Of a stretch of DNA of 64,000 nucleotides, positions 1-12,900 are shown one piece after another. The DNA lies in assembly GCF_000338295.1 (NCBI RefSeq), contig NZ_ANMO01000216.1, positions 124,001 to 188,000 on the forward strand, read 5' to 3'. This DNA comes from Rhodopirellula europaea 6C. Its GTDB lineage: Bacteria; Planctomycetota; Planctomycetia; Pirellulales; Pirellulaceae. The notes beneath the pieces were generated by a model. That model was not told where the DNA came from. It saw only the letters and a list, made by a program, of their open reading frames with translations, and made no database searches. A program made the position numbers and the translations under genes. Each line of letters starts with the position of its first letter. Position 1 is the first letter of the stretch.

Positions 1-3000
1 TCATCCAGCATCAATCGCGCGACCAAGACATATTCACCGGTGCTAGGTGTGGAGCGATAGAGGTTTCGTCCGATGAACCCTTCAGCGGTGGGCGGCAGGT
101 TGTCGAGGGTGATTCCGTCATTGCGGGCGACGACTTGCATCGAACTGGCGGCGCTGGCACGCGACTCACCGCCGTATGGATCGACGAACGTCATGCGATA
201 GTCGTAAGCCTGGTTCTCTTCCAGTTCGCTGATTCCGACCAAGTTGGGATCAATGCTGGTCGTGACTCCGCTTAGGTCAGGGCTTTGCTCGCTGGTGAGA
301 ATCCCGCCGCGGGTTGTTCCGTCATCCAGATAAAACGTTGCGCGACGATCCAATTGGATCACTAGTTCATAGCGGATGACACCAACTGGAGCGGATAGAT
401 CGCGACGATACAAGTTTCGACCGGCAAACTCAGAAGGCGCCGAAGGCAAGTTGCTCAGTCGAACCGCACCAGTTGTCGACGTCACCGATCGTGTCGCCAA
501 ACTCGCCAACGACTCGTTTCCGTCCTCGGTGACGTAGGTCATCACATAGTCGTATACCCCATCAGCCAGCGAACCCCCGGCGGTCGAAGTTTGGACTGTG
601 ACACTCAAAACATCGGGGCGTTCTTCCAGCAAGACAGGTCCGCCTGGATTGCCTTCGATGGTCAACACTTCGCTGATCGCGTGGACGATATCGTGATCAT
701 CGAAGCGACCACTGACCGTCATCGGTTGCAGTTGGCCGGCAGCGGGAGTGTCGACGCGAACGAACAAGGCGTTGATCGTGTTGTTGATCAGCGTGTTGCC
801 GGCGATCTCAGGACCGACGCGTCCGTAGTCGCTGGTGAACGAAGCGACCGATTGATAGCGGGGCGAATGAAAGTTGGTTTCGCGGAAGCTGTCGGGGTCA
901 GCACTGATGGCGGCATCAGCACTGTTCATGATCGTGTTGTAGATCAACGTTGGTCGACTCTCGTGCATTTGCAGAGGGGTCACGACCGGCGCGTTGGTGT
1001 CGATCTTGCCGCCACCGTATTGCATGTTGGCGTGCGAGACGTAGTCCAGGAAGATCCCTTCGGTTTCCCAAACAGGACGGCCTTCAGCGAAGTCGAAGTC
1101 GTTGCGGAACTCAACACCCGCCCAGTGTCCGGTCGATGGCACGGTGGGCAACGGGTTGTTGTCGATTCCGATGGTTGGGTCATCAAAACTGGTGAAGAAG
1201 ACCTGACCACCATCGGTTGCTACGCCGTTGGAGTCAACAAGAACCGGAGTTCCCAAGACTTGTAGGGCAGCCAACGATCGATCTTCATCGACCGATTCAC
1301 TACCGACGCTGATTTTCGCGGTCCGCAGTTTCAGAATGGCACCCGCGTCGACCATGACGGTGACGCCCTTGGGGACTTCGAAGACGTCGCCGTCTGCCAA
1401 AGCCCGATCGCCTGTACCGCCCCGCCCGATTTCGTAGGCGGGGTTGTCGGCGACCGTGGAAATCAAATTGTCGGCACCCGCACTTGGGAGCAAACGGACG
1501 ATGTCGCCCGGTTCCGCCAACTCAAATGCACGGCTGATCGTCCGCACTGGAGTAGCAAAGCTACCGTCGTTGGTGTCGTCTCCATCGGCGTCTTTCAGAA
1601 CGTACAACACTCGAGGTTCGTCGGCCGCGGAAACTTCGCGAGCGGTGCGGAACCAGAAGTTGAATTCACCGCCTTCAACGCCATCGGCGTCGCCGTCCAG
1701 GCGCGAGCCGGCCGTGTCGGTGATGGTGTTGTTGCTGTCAGGTTTGAAAGTGACACGCAGTTGGTAAGTGCCTTCGGTACGACCACCAAGTGCGCTGCCT
1801 TCGACTTCACCGTTGTACGAGTCGTTGCCGGTGCTGCTTACGCCGAGAACGTAGTTGCCAGCGGTGACGTCGACGGACACCAACGAATCGTTGCTGTAGA
1901 AGTCGTCGTTGGAAGCAACCAACTCATACGAAACCGGGTTGGATCCCGATGCGGGAACGACGCGGTAAAGCTGAACGAGAGTGTCCAGTAAGCTGCTGTC
2001 TTCGAGTCGTTGCGCAAACGTTTCGGCGGTGATGCGACCGGTTTCTGCGACATTGAAGGAGTAGAAGTCGACGTCGTCGCTTTCGGGACGATGCAATGCC
2101 TGGCCGAGCGTGATGTCACTTTGGCTCAGGAATTCAGGTTCGGTCGGTATGTTTGGAAACGAGTTGCCGGCGAATTCGCTGAAGAATTCCGAGTTGGGTT
2201 CATCGGGGCTCGATCCACCCGCGGCGACGCCATCGGGTTGCTCGAACAAATCGCCGATTCCGATGACATTGCCGACGCCACGCAGAGCTTCGACAAACCA
2301 GCTTGGACGGTTGTCGGGTGACAAACCATAGCCATCAAACCATGGTTCGCCGGCATCCATGACCAAGACGCCACGCGATGGGTCTTTTTCGTTGACGCGG
2401 TAGAGGCTGTAAGGCGTGCCTTCACCTGCACCGGTGTCAGCGGTCAGAACGACCGCTTGCAAGTCACCTGTGACGAATTGCAAACCGCTGTCTTCTGTTT
2501 CGACAAACTGGACGCCCATTCGCTTGGAATAGAGATCGAGTACCTCACGAACGCGTTGCTTCTGCGCTTCGGTGATCGCGTTGGAGAGTTTTTGCCCCTG
2601 GGTACCTGTGCCGTACAGTTCAGCAAAGTTGTAGGGGTAAATGTTGATACCGGTGGTGGTATCGATTTGCTGAGTCAATTGTGACTCGCGGCGGTATTCT
2701 CGCAGACCAGCAGCGTCAAACGCGCCCGGCCAGTTTGGGATCACATCGGTGGTTGAGCGGATCAGTCCACCATCCACCAACACACTTTGAGAGCCGCCAC
2801 CGAAATTGGTTCCCAGTGCTTGCGCATTGGTAAACGTGTCAGGTAGTTCGACCGCGGCGACATTGGAAGGAGCCATCGGAAGGTCATCGCCACGTCCGAT
2901 TCGCAAACGGAACGTACCACTGCCACTGTTGGATTGCGGCCCCAACAACGTTGTGGTTCCATCCGTGACGTCCGGCAATTCTGACAGATCAGAATCGAAT

Positions 3001-3821
3001 GTCAGCGTTGCCCGATTGAGCGCAGGATCATATTCGACCAACGTCGGAGCGTAGACCGGATCGTCTGTGTTCTCGACCGTGTCGTTCGTGAAGATCAGTT
3101 TGTAGAAGTCAGGATTGACGACTGGCAACAACACTGAATCGGTTGATCGAACCACACCCGCATTGAGGTTGGACAATGGATCATCGTTGAAGTACACGTG
3201 CACTTGGTCGCGAGCTTGAACTCGTGAGGTGCCATTGAGCGTGATCGGTTGTGGAACAACTGCGACCACCTTTGGCCCAACTTCGATTTCGAAATCGATG
3301 TTCACCGCGGGACGCTGAGGATCGTCCGGTTGAGCCGGCGTGACAGCTTGTCCCGATGCATCACGCAGTGCGACCACGCCCGAGGTCGTGTCGTCGTAAC
3401 CGGAGATCACGATTCGGTAGCGGTCATCGGCCAAAGTTTCAGCGAATCGAGCCACCACAACTCGGCCGCCACTTTGATCGCCTTCAAAACCCAAGAATCC
3501 AGGTTGGATTGGGTCGTTGAAGTCTTCGCTGTCGAAGGTTCCGTCCCCGCCCGCAGCAACGAATCGAATTCCGTCCAGCGTGCTGCCGTCGACCTGCGAT
3601 CCACCATCAAAGCGGAATGTCAATTCGGAGGGAGCCACTGACAGAACGTTGTTGTCGTTCAGATCGAACTGCGAACCTGTGTTCGCGGCCACGCTGACCA
3701 AACGAGGCCCGCTGACAATTTCCGCCGCGAGCAATTCGCGTCGCTCGAGTGTTTGGTGGTGCAAACGGCGAGGTTGCGTCGAAGAACTGCCGCGTCGGCG
3801 AAGATTTCGTCGTTGGGTCAT
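1..3821 (-). CDS. Giant LEPR-XLL-type surface protein, N-terminal part (runs off window)
   Basis: About 1273 codons are present with no in-frame stop, and the gene continues beyond the left edge. The ATG at 3821 opens an Arg-rich N-terminus with the motif LERRELLA (residues 25-32), like the LE-P-R-x-LL motif of giant planctomycete secreted proteins. Next come Ig-like segments, a matrixin/reprolysin-like region (about residues 410-530) whose zinc motif is degenerate (ALRGVGNVIGIGD, R514/N518/D524 at the His positions), and a pre-peptidase-C-like domain near residue 580. From about residue 750 there is a right-handed beta-helix-like region with fibronectin-like modules containing GRNLYR. The layout follows the N-terminus of the neighbouring 6157-residue protein segment by segment, so the two are tandem paralogs. 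The role is inferred as a secreted surface or adhesion protein; no enzymatic function is visible. Confidence 0.85.
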   Translation of the reverse strand, partial: MTQRRNLRRRGSSSTQPRRLHHQTLERRELLAAEIVSGPRLVSVAANTGSQFDLNDNNVLSVAPSELTFRFDGGSQVDGSTLDGIRFVAAGGDGTFDSEDFNDPIQPGFLGFEGDQSGGRVVVARFAETLADDRYRIVISGYDDTTSGVVALRDASGQAVTPAQPDDPQRPAVNIDFEIEVGPKVVAVVPQPITLNGTSRVQARDQVHVYFNDDPLSNLNAGVVRSTDSVLLPVVNPDFYKLIFTNDTVENTDDPVYAPTLVEYDPALNRATLTFDSDLSELPDVTDGTTTLLGPQSNSGSGTFRLRIGRGDDLPMAPSNVAAVELPDTFTNAQALGTNFGGGSQSVLVDGGLIRSTTDVIPNWPGAFDAAGLREYRRESQLTQQIDTTTGINIYPYNFAELYGTGTQGQKLSNAITEAQKQRVREVLDLYSKRMGVQFVETEDSGLQFVTGDLQAVVLTADTGAGEGTPYSLYRVNEKDPSRGVLVMDAGEPWFDGYGLSPDNRPSWFVEALRGVGNVIGIGDLFEQPDGVAAGGSSPDEPNSEFFSEFAGNSFPNIPTEPEFLSQSDITLGQALHRPESDDVDFYSFNVAETGRITAETFAQRLEDSSLLDTLVQLYRVVPASGSNPVSYELVASNDDFYSNDSLVSVDVTAGNYVLGVSSTGNDSYNGEVEGSALGGRTEGTYQLRVTFKPDSNNTITDTAGSRLDGDADGVEGGEFNFWFRTAREVSAADEPRVLYVLKDADGDDTNDGSFATPVRTISRAFELAEPGDIVRLLPSAGADNLISTVADNPAYEIGRGGTGDRALADGDVFEVPKGVTVMVDAGAILKLRTAKISVGSESVDEDRSLAALQVLGTPVLVDSNGVATDGGQVFFTSFDDPTIGIDNNPLPTVPSTGHWAGVEFRNDFDFAEGRPVWETEGIFLDYVSHANMQYGGGKIDTNAPVVTPLQMHESRPTLIYNTIMNSADAAISADPDSFRETNFHSPRYQSVASFTSDYGRVGPEIAGNTLINNTINALFVRVDTPAAGQLQPMTVSGRFDDHDIVHAISEVLTIEGNPGGPVLLEERPDVLSVTVQTSTAGGSLADGVYDYVMTYVTEDGNESLASLATRSVTSTTGAVRLSNLPSAPSEFAGRNLYRRDLSAPVGVIRYELVIQLDRRATFYLDDGTTRGGILTSEQSPDLSGVTTSIDPNLVGISELEENQAYDYRMTFVDPYGGESRASAASSMQVVARNDGITLDNLPPTAEGFIGRNLYRSTPSTGEYVLVARLMLD

Positions 3822-3884
3822 GGTTGACCGAAGCCTTGCAGAATATGAATCAAAAACGGGAGGGAATAAGGGGGGTGCCAATGA

Positions 3885-3906
3885 AGGGGCCCGTTTTCGG
3901 GCCCCT
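3885..3906 (-). terminator. Hairpin between the two giant genes
   Basis: A perfect 9-bp GC-rich stem (AGGGGCCCG / CGGGCCCCT) with a TTTT loop lies 15 bp after the stop of the 6157-residue gene and 64 bp before the next start. There is no strong T-run on the minus strand after it, so it may be a weak or factor-assisted terminator, or a stability element for the long mRNA. Confidence 0.5.
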
Positions 3907-3920
3907 CAGGTCAGCAAATT

Positions 3921-6900
3921 CTAGTTGTGATCAGTTTCATCTGAGAAAAGATCAACCAAGGCGGAGTCAATCGCGCCGTCCAATCCGATGCCTGGTTCGG
4001 ATAACGACGATTCTAAGTCGTCCGCCAGTGCGTTGGCCAACAATTCGTTGCGTTGCGATTGGCTCGACTCAATGTCGAAACCAACCGAAAGCAAATTGTC
4101 CAACGACGCTTCCGCAGAGACAGTCAATTCACCAGCCGGGGTTCGGGAACTGGTGATGGCCGAGGAAATTGGTACCGCGTTGGCCGCCGTGGCAGTTGTG
4201 GCCGCTGGAGACGCCAAAGCTTGGGTGGAACCAAAACGTCCGGCAGAAGCCGAATCCAACGATCCCGAAACGATCGTCGTGTTGTCGGCGAGCAACGGTT
4301 CACCGCCGGCACCGTTGACCGACCGAGTATTCAGCTCGTTGATCACCTGCAACGCATCCAAGGCGGAGATGCGACCATCGCCATTGACGTCGTAGTAATC
4401 CGGTGGTGAAGTCGGAATGCGATCGATCGTCAATTCAGCGTTCGGATCATTGGGATCACGAAGGTCATCACGGTTGAGCAAGTTGATGATTCTGAGCGCG
4501 TCGATTGCCGTGACAAAACCATCCGCGGTCACATCGAATCGGTCCGATGGATTCTGGTAGGCCGATTGCCCGAAGGTAATCGTCACCGTCACCGGTGGAC
4601 TCAGTCGACCCGTGTTGTCTTGCACGCGGTAGGTGAAGCTGTCGCCGGTTGGCAACGGATTCAGCGAGCTGGACTCAGGGTTGAACGTGTAGATGAACGT
4701 TCCGTCGTTGTTTCCGCTGAGCGTGAGCGTTCCGTAAGTCGGTTGTGTGACCGAGCCCGATGCGATCTGCAATGTCGAGTTCAGATCCGGGTCGAAGTCA
4801 TTTCGCAACAGTCCCAAGGCAGGGTCGTTGATTTCAAGACGGCCACCCAGCGATACCGCGTAGGCATCTTCCACACCGGTCGGTGCATCCTCGGCAGCCA
4901 AGACTTGCAATTCAAACTGATGAGTTGCTTGGAATTGTGCGTCACGAGCTGACAGTTCGATCGTCACCTGGCCAGATTGGTTTGGCTTCGGTGTGATTCG
5001 CATCGAGTCGCCAAAGAACTCAATCGATTGAACCAAAGGATGAGCAGCGATTTGGGCCGCTGTCGGATTCACGATCGATCCAAGACGTGTGACCGTGTAG
5101 GTCAGCGTGTCGCCATCCGGATCGAAGAAGACTTGCGTCAGGTCTTCGACGGCGACGTTGTCTTCGATGATCTGCAACGGATTCAAGCTGCCTTGAACCA
5201 CAGGAGCGTCTGGCGATCCGGTGACGGTGACCAAAATCGTTTGACTGGTGGTCAATCCGGAAGGATCGCGAGCGGTGATCAACACTGGGATGCTGTCGCC
5301 GTTTTGGAACGGGACAAAATCGATGTTCAGTTCGTTGCCCGAGACCGTTGGGTTGATCACGGATGTTCCACCCGTCGCCGATACCTCATAGGTCATCGCG
5401 TCGCCGTCTGGATCACGGAACCAAGCGTTCAAGTCGAAGTTAACACCTTCGCCCGTCTGCTTGCGTTCGTCGAATCGCAGAGTCGTTTCGCCTTGAACGC
5501 CATTGATGCCAATGAATTCGGGCTGATTGTTGACGCTGCCAACGTTGATTGTCACCGTCGCAGTCGAGACACCACCTTCGGAGTCCTGAACTTCATAGGT
5601 GAATCGATCGGTGCCGCTGAACTGCGAACGCGGAGTGTAGATCAGTTGGTTGCCGTCCAAGCGAACCGTGCCACCGGCTTCGGTGAAGCGGTTGTTGATC
5701 ACTTGACCGTTGACAATGCGTTGGAACTGACCGGGCACCAGGAAGATCTGCTGACCGTCGTTCTGCTCGTCGATTGGACCGGCGGTGTCGTTGTTCAAAA
5801 TGCCGTCGGCACCATCGACATTGATGGTCAGCGGAGTGTCTTCGTTGGTGCTGTAAGTGTCGTCCACCAAACGAGGATTGTCGTTGATCGGAGTGATCAC
5901 GATGCTCACGCGACCAACCGTTGCGGCGGTTGCGCTGACAATCGCGTTTTGGCCCGGTGCCTCGCGATCCGCGACTCGGTAGATGAACGAGTCAGGTGTG
6001 GCTCCACTGTAATCTTGCGGAGGTGTGTACTGAATCGTTCGGCCGTTGTTGGTGATGGCCAACGTTCCGCCCTGCGTCGTTTGGAACGCGGTCGAGCCGG
6101 TGCCAGCGAACTGGAAGAACAACTCTTGCTCGTTCGGTTCCGAACCAGGTCCAGCGACGAAGTACGGATCGATCAGGTCGGCAGCTGAGAAGACCACTGG
6201 TCCAAGCGATGTTTGATCTTCTTGGCTGACAACGTTGTCTTCCAGGATTGTTTCCGTCGTGAAGACGTCGCTCGGTTGAACACCAGGTTGCAAAGTCGGT
6301 GCATCGTTGACCGGAGTGACCGTGATGGTCGCCGTGATCGCTCGCGAGCTGACAAGTTGTCCATCCGGGTTGCCGGGCGAAACGTCCGTTGCACGCACGA
6401 CAAAGGTCGCTTGCCCAGAGAAGTCCGCATCAGCATCGAAGGTGAATGTTCCATCGACGGCGATGTTCACGACACCAGCAACACGCGTTGCATCGTTGAC
6501 GTCGTAGATTGTCTTCGACCCAATGTCGTCGGCGAAGATCGCAACGTCTTGTCCGTCGGGTTCGACGACCGCACTGAGCAAACCATTGTCATTGGCGATG
6601 GAAGGTGTCAGTGTTCCCGTCGCATCGATCGCTTGCAACGTCGCACCTTCCGCAACGGTGTAGTTGCGGTTCGCTGCGGCGTCATCCACGGTCGGTGGCA
6701 AACCTGGCAACAAGGTCACCAAGTAGTCTTCAACTTCACCGGACAGAGCCAAGCCACTCGGCGACAATCCGCCTTCGGTTGAAACTCGGAATCGAGCGTA
6801 AGTTGCACTCACGCCGGCCGTGGGGGCTGGAGCCGTGTCAGGGAACTGAATCACGAACTGACGAGTGATTTGACCAGGAGTCTCTGGGTTGCTTTCGAAC

Positions 6901-9900
6901 TGAACGTCTTGCAAGACATACTCGCCAGCGTCATCCCAGTCGCCATCGGCGTTGAAGTCGATCCACGCCTGCAGCACGCTGCCTGGCGAAGCGGTGACTT
7001 CAATTGGTGTGATCACGCCTGGGTTGATGATTCCGCCAGGGTTGGTCGCACTGGAGAAGGTCACGCCGTCTTCGTCGTTGCCGGTGAAGTTCACAACGAA
7101 CACCCCATTCTCTTGAGAGATCGAGCGTTCTGCAGGACGAAGAGGGCTTTGATCGATGGCTCGGACGATCGCTGCCGCGATGTCTTCTTCATTGATCAAC
7201 GCGTTGTCGACATTGCCATTCTCATCGAGGGCATCGATTGAGATTGCGAAGTTGTCTTCCTCGAAGCGTCCGTCAACGTCGAATTCCAACGTTGCTTCGA
7301 CACCGCCAACCGTCAACGTGATCGTTTCGCCATCGAACAGGTTCAGCGAAGAGAAGTCCGATGGGTTCACTGCGATGCGAACATCGCCGTCAACAATCGT
7401 GTTGGAGAACAAGGTTGCTGGCAATGGGCCGCCCGCTGGCGTCAGCGGAGACACATCAATGGTCAAGTCGTCACCGTCGGCGGTGCGGACAGCCAAAGCG
7501 TCCACTTCCGCGTCAACGCGACTTCCCAAAACAGGATTGTTTGCACCACCAATCACGTGGCGAGCACCGTCTTGAGCCAAAGTCGTTGGGTAACGACCTG
7601 GAACACCGGCTACCGGGTCGGGTGCGTCACCAAAGTCCAGTCCGATACCGGGCATCAGAATGGTGAACTGGGTCGAGCGATCTTCGCGATTAGGTGCCAA
7701 TGGGTTGCCAGCCAAATCCTTGATGGCGGGCAAGTAGTAGTTGCTGACCGGGCCGTCGATGATCGAAGCGTTCTCGACGAACAAGGTCGAACCACCACGG
7801 TTTTCGGCTAGCAACGTGGTTGTCTCGGGTTGCCCCGGTTGATTGACGCCTTGCAAGGCTCGAAGAATGCTTCGTTTGACATCCTCGGAATTGTTGTCCG
7901 GCGAGATTGGAATCGCGATCGCTCCACCGGGAACACCAACCACATTCAGTGTGGTCGAGCCCGAGATGTCAACTTGGGTGCCCGGCAAATCGTTCAGGCG
8001 AACGGTTCCAGCTTCCACGTCGGCCACTGGCATCAATTCTTGACCCGTTGCAGGATCCACTGCGAATCGCAAACCACCGCGATTGTTGCTGATCGTTGCT
8101 GCCAAGCTTTGAGCGATCTCACCGATCGAGCTGCTGGAGTTGAACGTCACAGGAATGTTGCCCGCACGAACTCCGCCACCACCATCGCTGAGTTCGAACT
8201 CGAACGAGATGTCGACGTCGCCCTGACGCAGTCGCAACACTTCTCCATCGGCCACAATACCGCGGTCGACCGAGATGCCTGGGGTGCCCGGAACGAGCAA
8301 ACCTGGCAAGCCGTTGTTGTCGACGCGATCGCGATCGATGCGTCCCAGCGAGATCTGGTTGTTCGCATTGACTGTGGCGGTCATGTCAGCAGGCGAGGCA
8401 TTGATAACCGCAGCCAAGTTCGCTGCCAACGTCGCACCGTTTTGGTTTGAGTCGTAAGGAACGAAGATCGCACCCGGAACAGGCGTGACGTTGTTCAGAC
8501 CCGTTGGCAAAACGAATTGCAGCACAACGTCGTTGCCCGCGTCGTCTCGCAGAATCAATGCACTGCCATTGGTGATGCTGAATCCGCCAAGGGTTGGCAT
8601 CGTCAACAACAATGGTCCAAAGACTTGAACCGTGCTGCTTTCTGTCACACCGGGTTCGCCACGAACCTCGAGTGAACTTCCGGCGGTGACCGTGATGATG
8701 GCCGGTTGAGGAATGATGTCTTGTCCGTTGACGTTGACCGTCTCGTTGGACTCGACCTGTACCTGGCCGGGAGCAACCACTCGCGAACCCGGGGCCAAGC
8801 CGTTGATCAGATCGGCTGAGTTGTTCAGTGCATCTCGAACCGCGTCAGCCAAATCGCTGGCGGTGTCGGTCAAGCGGAACGGCATACGGAAGTGGCGAGG
8901 CTCAACACCGTCGAAGGTGTCCTGTCCATTTTCGTCCTGCGTGATCAAGTCGAATTCCAACGTGCGTCGAACTTCAAACTCGGAAGTTTCACTCAACGAC
9001 AACCCGCCATAATCGGATTGGAACGTCGCCGTCACGCCGGTTGGCAAGTTCAAGAACACAAACTGGTCTTGAGCGACTGGATCACCATTCAGTCCGGCGT
9101 TGCGGAGCAGGCTTGCCAGTCGGCGAGCAAACTCATCTCGCGAAACGAGAACCAGAGTTTCGTTTCCGACGTCGTCGGTGACCGTTTCGGTGATGTCCAG
9201 AGCAAAGCTGCCTGGAGTCGGGATCAAGTCGTTTTCGGAGGCGTCGATTTGAACTCGAACTCGATCGCCAGCACTCGTTTGTAGAACGAAGACACTGTTG
9301 TCCAGAGTTGCACCGAAATCAGACACGGCCAAACCGGCTGGATAGGCGGTGCCCAATTCGATCGACGTTGAAACCGTTGCGGGGCTTTCAGTCACGCGAA
9401 TGATGTCGCCGTCGCTAATCGGACGGCTGAGTCCGATGGCGGTCAGTTGGCCAGCACTGATGTTGACGAAACCAGCCGAAGGCAAATTCAGGTAAACCGC
9501 ATCATCGACGACAGTCGGAACCAATCCGAGTGCCGAGTTGGACAATGTGTCCGCGATGACCTGAGCCAATTCGATGGAGGTCAACTCGTTTGGAGCGACC
9601 GTGATCACGACAGGAACGAACGATGGATCGCTGAGTGTTCCGTCTTCGGTGAATTCGAAGGTGCGAGTCACATTGCCATTGCTGACGATGAATGTGTCAC
9701 CGACTTGAACGCCACCAAACGCGGTGCCAGCACGAGGTGCTTGCAAGGCTAGCGTACGGGCATCCTGTTCCATGCCACCTGCCGAGGTGTCGACGGTGTA
9801 TCCCGAAGGAGCACCAAGGATGACTCGATCGCCATCAACGACGACTTCGACTTCGAAGTTTGGATTGGCGGCAAGTGCCGTGTTGATCGCCGTTTCGATG

Positions 9901-12900
9901 TCGCGAGCGATACGCTCACGCACTTCTTGGCGACCTTCTGGTGTGTCGACCTGGGTATCGGGAAGGATGATCGGAGTCGCATTGCCCAAGACGGTTCCAT
10001 CGCGATCGAATTCGAACACCAAGGTGTCGTTTTCGCCATCGCCGATACGGAACGAGTCGCCATCGCTGAGACCGCCTGCATCAATGCCAACTTCCGGGAC
10101 GACCAGCGTCAACGTTTCAGGCAAGAACAGTTGGTAGCCCGACTCAAATTCGAAGACGACCGTGCCTCCGTCCGAGTCAGTGATGCTGACTTGTTGTCCA
10201 TCACGCACTTCGCTTGGATCGGGAGCAACGATGACGCTGCGGTCACGGTTGTTCAACGAGATGCTATAAGCGTTTCCTTCTCGCCAAACACCGGCAAGCG
10301 GAGTCAGCGTGATCAGGTTGCTTGTTTCGTCGTAATCGAAGGTGTAGTCGATGCCTTCGGTCAACAACTTTTCATTTTCGAAGACCGCGACGTTGGCGCC
10401 CACGGGACGCAAGCCGTTGATCGCAGCCACCACGACGGTGTCATCATCGATTCCGATTCCGGAGAATGGATTGGACGAGTCACCTGTGTCACGCAGTTGG
10501 ATGGTGAATTTCTGTTGGTTGCCGCCCGTCAATCGCAGGAAGCTGTCGGAGCTATCGCCGTCACGACCCTCGGCATCGTTATCGAGCGGGTCCTGCAACG
10601 TTGCGACCGGGCCGTTGAAGTCGGCCAGTTCGTTTGCACCGCGGTCGATGAACAAGCTTCCGCCGACACCGGATGGAGGAGCTGCCAGATCGTTGTCCGC
10701 ACGCAGCACACCGTTTCCGTCACGGGTTGGTGCCAGGATGTTGCTGGTACCCAGACCAACGCTTTCCTTCACGCCACCAAATGCGTCACGTTCGACCACC
10801 GAGCTCGCACCACTGTCGATCGCCAGCGAGAACAACGCTGGGATGAAGTTGTCACCATTGGCGTTAACGAACAGAGCATCGTTGTTGCCCAACGTGATGT
10901 TGAAGTCATCGGTGCCGCCGTTGACGCTGCTAGGGCCGGTGGCACCATCGGTCGTCAGTCCAACGCCACCATTGTTAACGCTGTTGATGTTCTGACGGAA
11001 CACAGTCGTTTGTGGTTGGTCGTGCTGGAACAGGTTGTTTGTGACAACGACTTCGGATGGCTTGATATGTTCATCCGGATCGGTTGGGTGACTGAAACCG
11101 CGGAATTGGGTTTCCTCGACCACGATGCTTTGGTTCAAGTTCGACAAGACGTTGTTGATCAAGGTCGCACTGCTGCCACCGGTCAACATCACACCTGTTT
11201 CAGGTAGCAATTGGTCCATCTCAACACCTGGTTGAGGGTCCATTCGCAACGGAGTCGTGCCGCCTTCTGGTGGAATGATCTCGACCTTCGCTGCGTTCTT
11301 GATCAGCAGGTAGAGTTCGGTTGTGCCGAGCCCTGACGTTGTCGTGCCAGCAAATCCCAAGCTGTCGACTTCGCTTGTTCGGTCGTGGCCAAATCCGTAT
11401 TGGAAGTCGCTGCCCGTTCCGAATGGGAACGGAATCGAGAAGTTGAAACGTTCCAATCCGGCTGCACTGCCGGCAAGTCCGCCGAGAGCGAGTGCTTCGA
11501 CCCGGGTGATTGGGCCCGCAACAGCACCGATGTCATCGTCATCGGGACCATTGTCAAATTCGTTGTTGGGCAATGGAGGGCTGGTCAGCGTCGGGTTGTC
11601 GACAACTCCTGCTCCGTTGATCGCATTTTGCAGTGCAGAGATGATTTCCGGCGTTCGGAAACCATCGCCAGGTTGCAACGGAACGTTGACAACTGTTTCG
11701 CCGTTGTCGTTTGTGCGGATGCCACCAACGGAATCCGTGAATAGGAACCGAATCGAGTTTGTGCTGTTAGGAGCAACGAATCCGTCCTGACGATCAGGAA
11801 TCTGTGTGATCACGACCGAGGTGCCGATCAAATCATCACCGGTCGATCCCAAGTTGCCTGTGTTTCGGGCCAGGTTCTGGTCGTCGATGCTCAGCACGAA
11901 ATCGCGAGCCGCATAAGCTTCGATTGCGATGGTGTAGTTGCCGGTGATGTCGTTGCTTTTGGCGCGGCCAGACAATGCGTTCGGGTCGTATTCGCCGTTG
12001 GATTGCAACGAAACAGCAACGTAGTAGGTACCTTTGGCCGTCGCGGTGAAGTCCAGGAATGGATCGACCGCACGAAGGTTCGGCTGCGTATCGTCGGCAG
12101 TGTCGACCGGATCGATACCCGTGTCGACAAAGGTGTCTTCCTGTGTTGGATCCGTTGCCGTTTCGAGATAAGACGGAGCTGCGGCGGCATCATTGGATGC
12201 CACTTCAACGCCGTTCGAGTCGAACAGTCGCAGGACCAAATCGGGGCCTTCGGGAATGTCCAAGGCGGCTGCCAACGTGTCGATGTCGACCGTCAAACGA
12301 TCGCCCGCACGAAGTTCGACTTCATAGAAGTCAACGTCTTGCTGAGCGGTCAGCAACGAGTTGCCATTGCCGATCGTTCCGTCGGTGATGTAGGCACCGT
12401 TGTGGGCTTGGCCAACCTTCGTGTCACGAGCACCGCTGATGGTGTCGTCTCCATCGACGCCGTCGATGATCGCGGCCTGGGAGAACTGCGACTCAGTTCC
12501 ATCCTGACCATAGATCGTGTTGTTGACGATTCGCGAGAAAGGTTGTGGAGCTTCCGCGACGGCCGCTGGGCTGGCAACGAATGGGTTTCCACCGCCTTTG
12601 GCGAACGAAGTGTCGAAATAGATCCCAGTCACACCTTCCAGGAACACCGTTGCGGTCGGGAACGAGATGTCGCTGAGGTAGCGATTCTCTTCCAGTTCAT
12701 CGCCGAACTGGATGGATGGCCCGATTGTTGGATGAACCAATTGAACCAGGTCATTGGTCATCAAAATGCTGCCCTGGATGGCTTGATAAATTGCCATCAT
12801 CGCTTCGTGACGGGTGTGAGCGTAGTCACGGCGTGCCGCCTGAGGAATCGTTGGCGGGTTGTAGAGTTGACCCGTATGGCGGATGTAAATCGGCACGTGA

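Noticed and set aside
591-1265. Plus-strand open frame of 224 codons at the left edge
   Set aside because: It is antisense to the partial giant gene, whose frame carries clear repeats and domains there.
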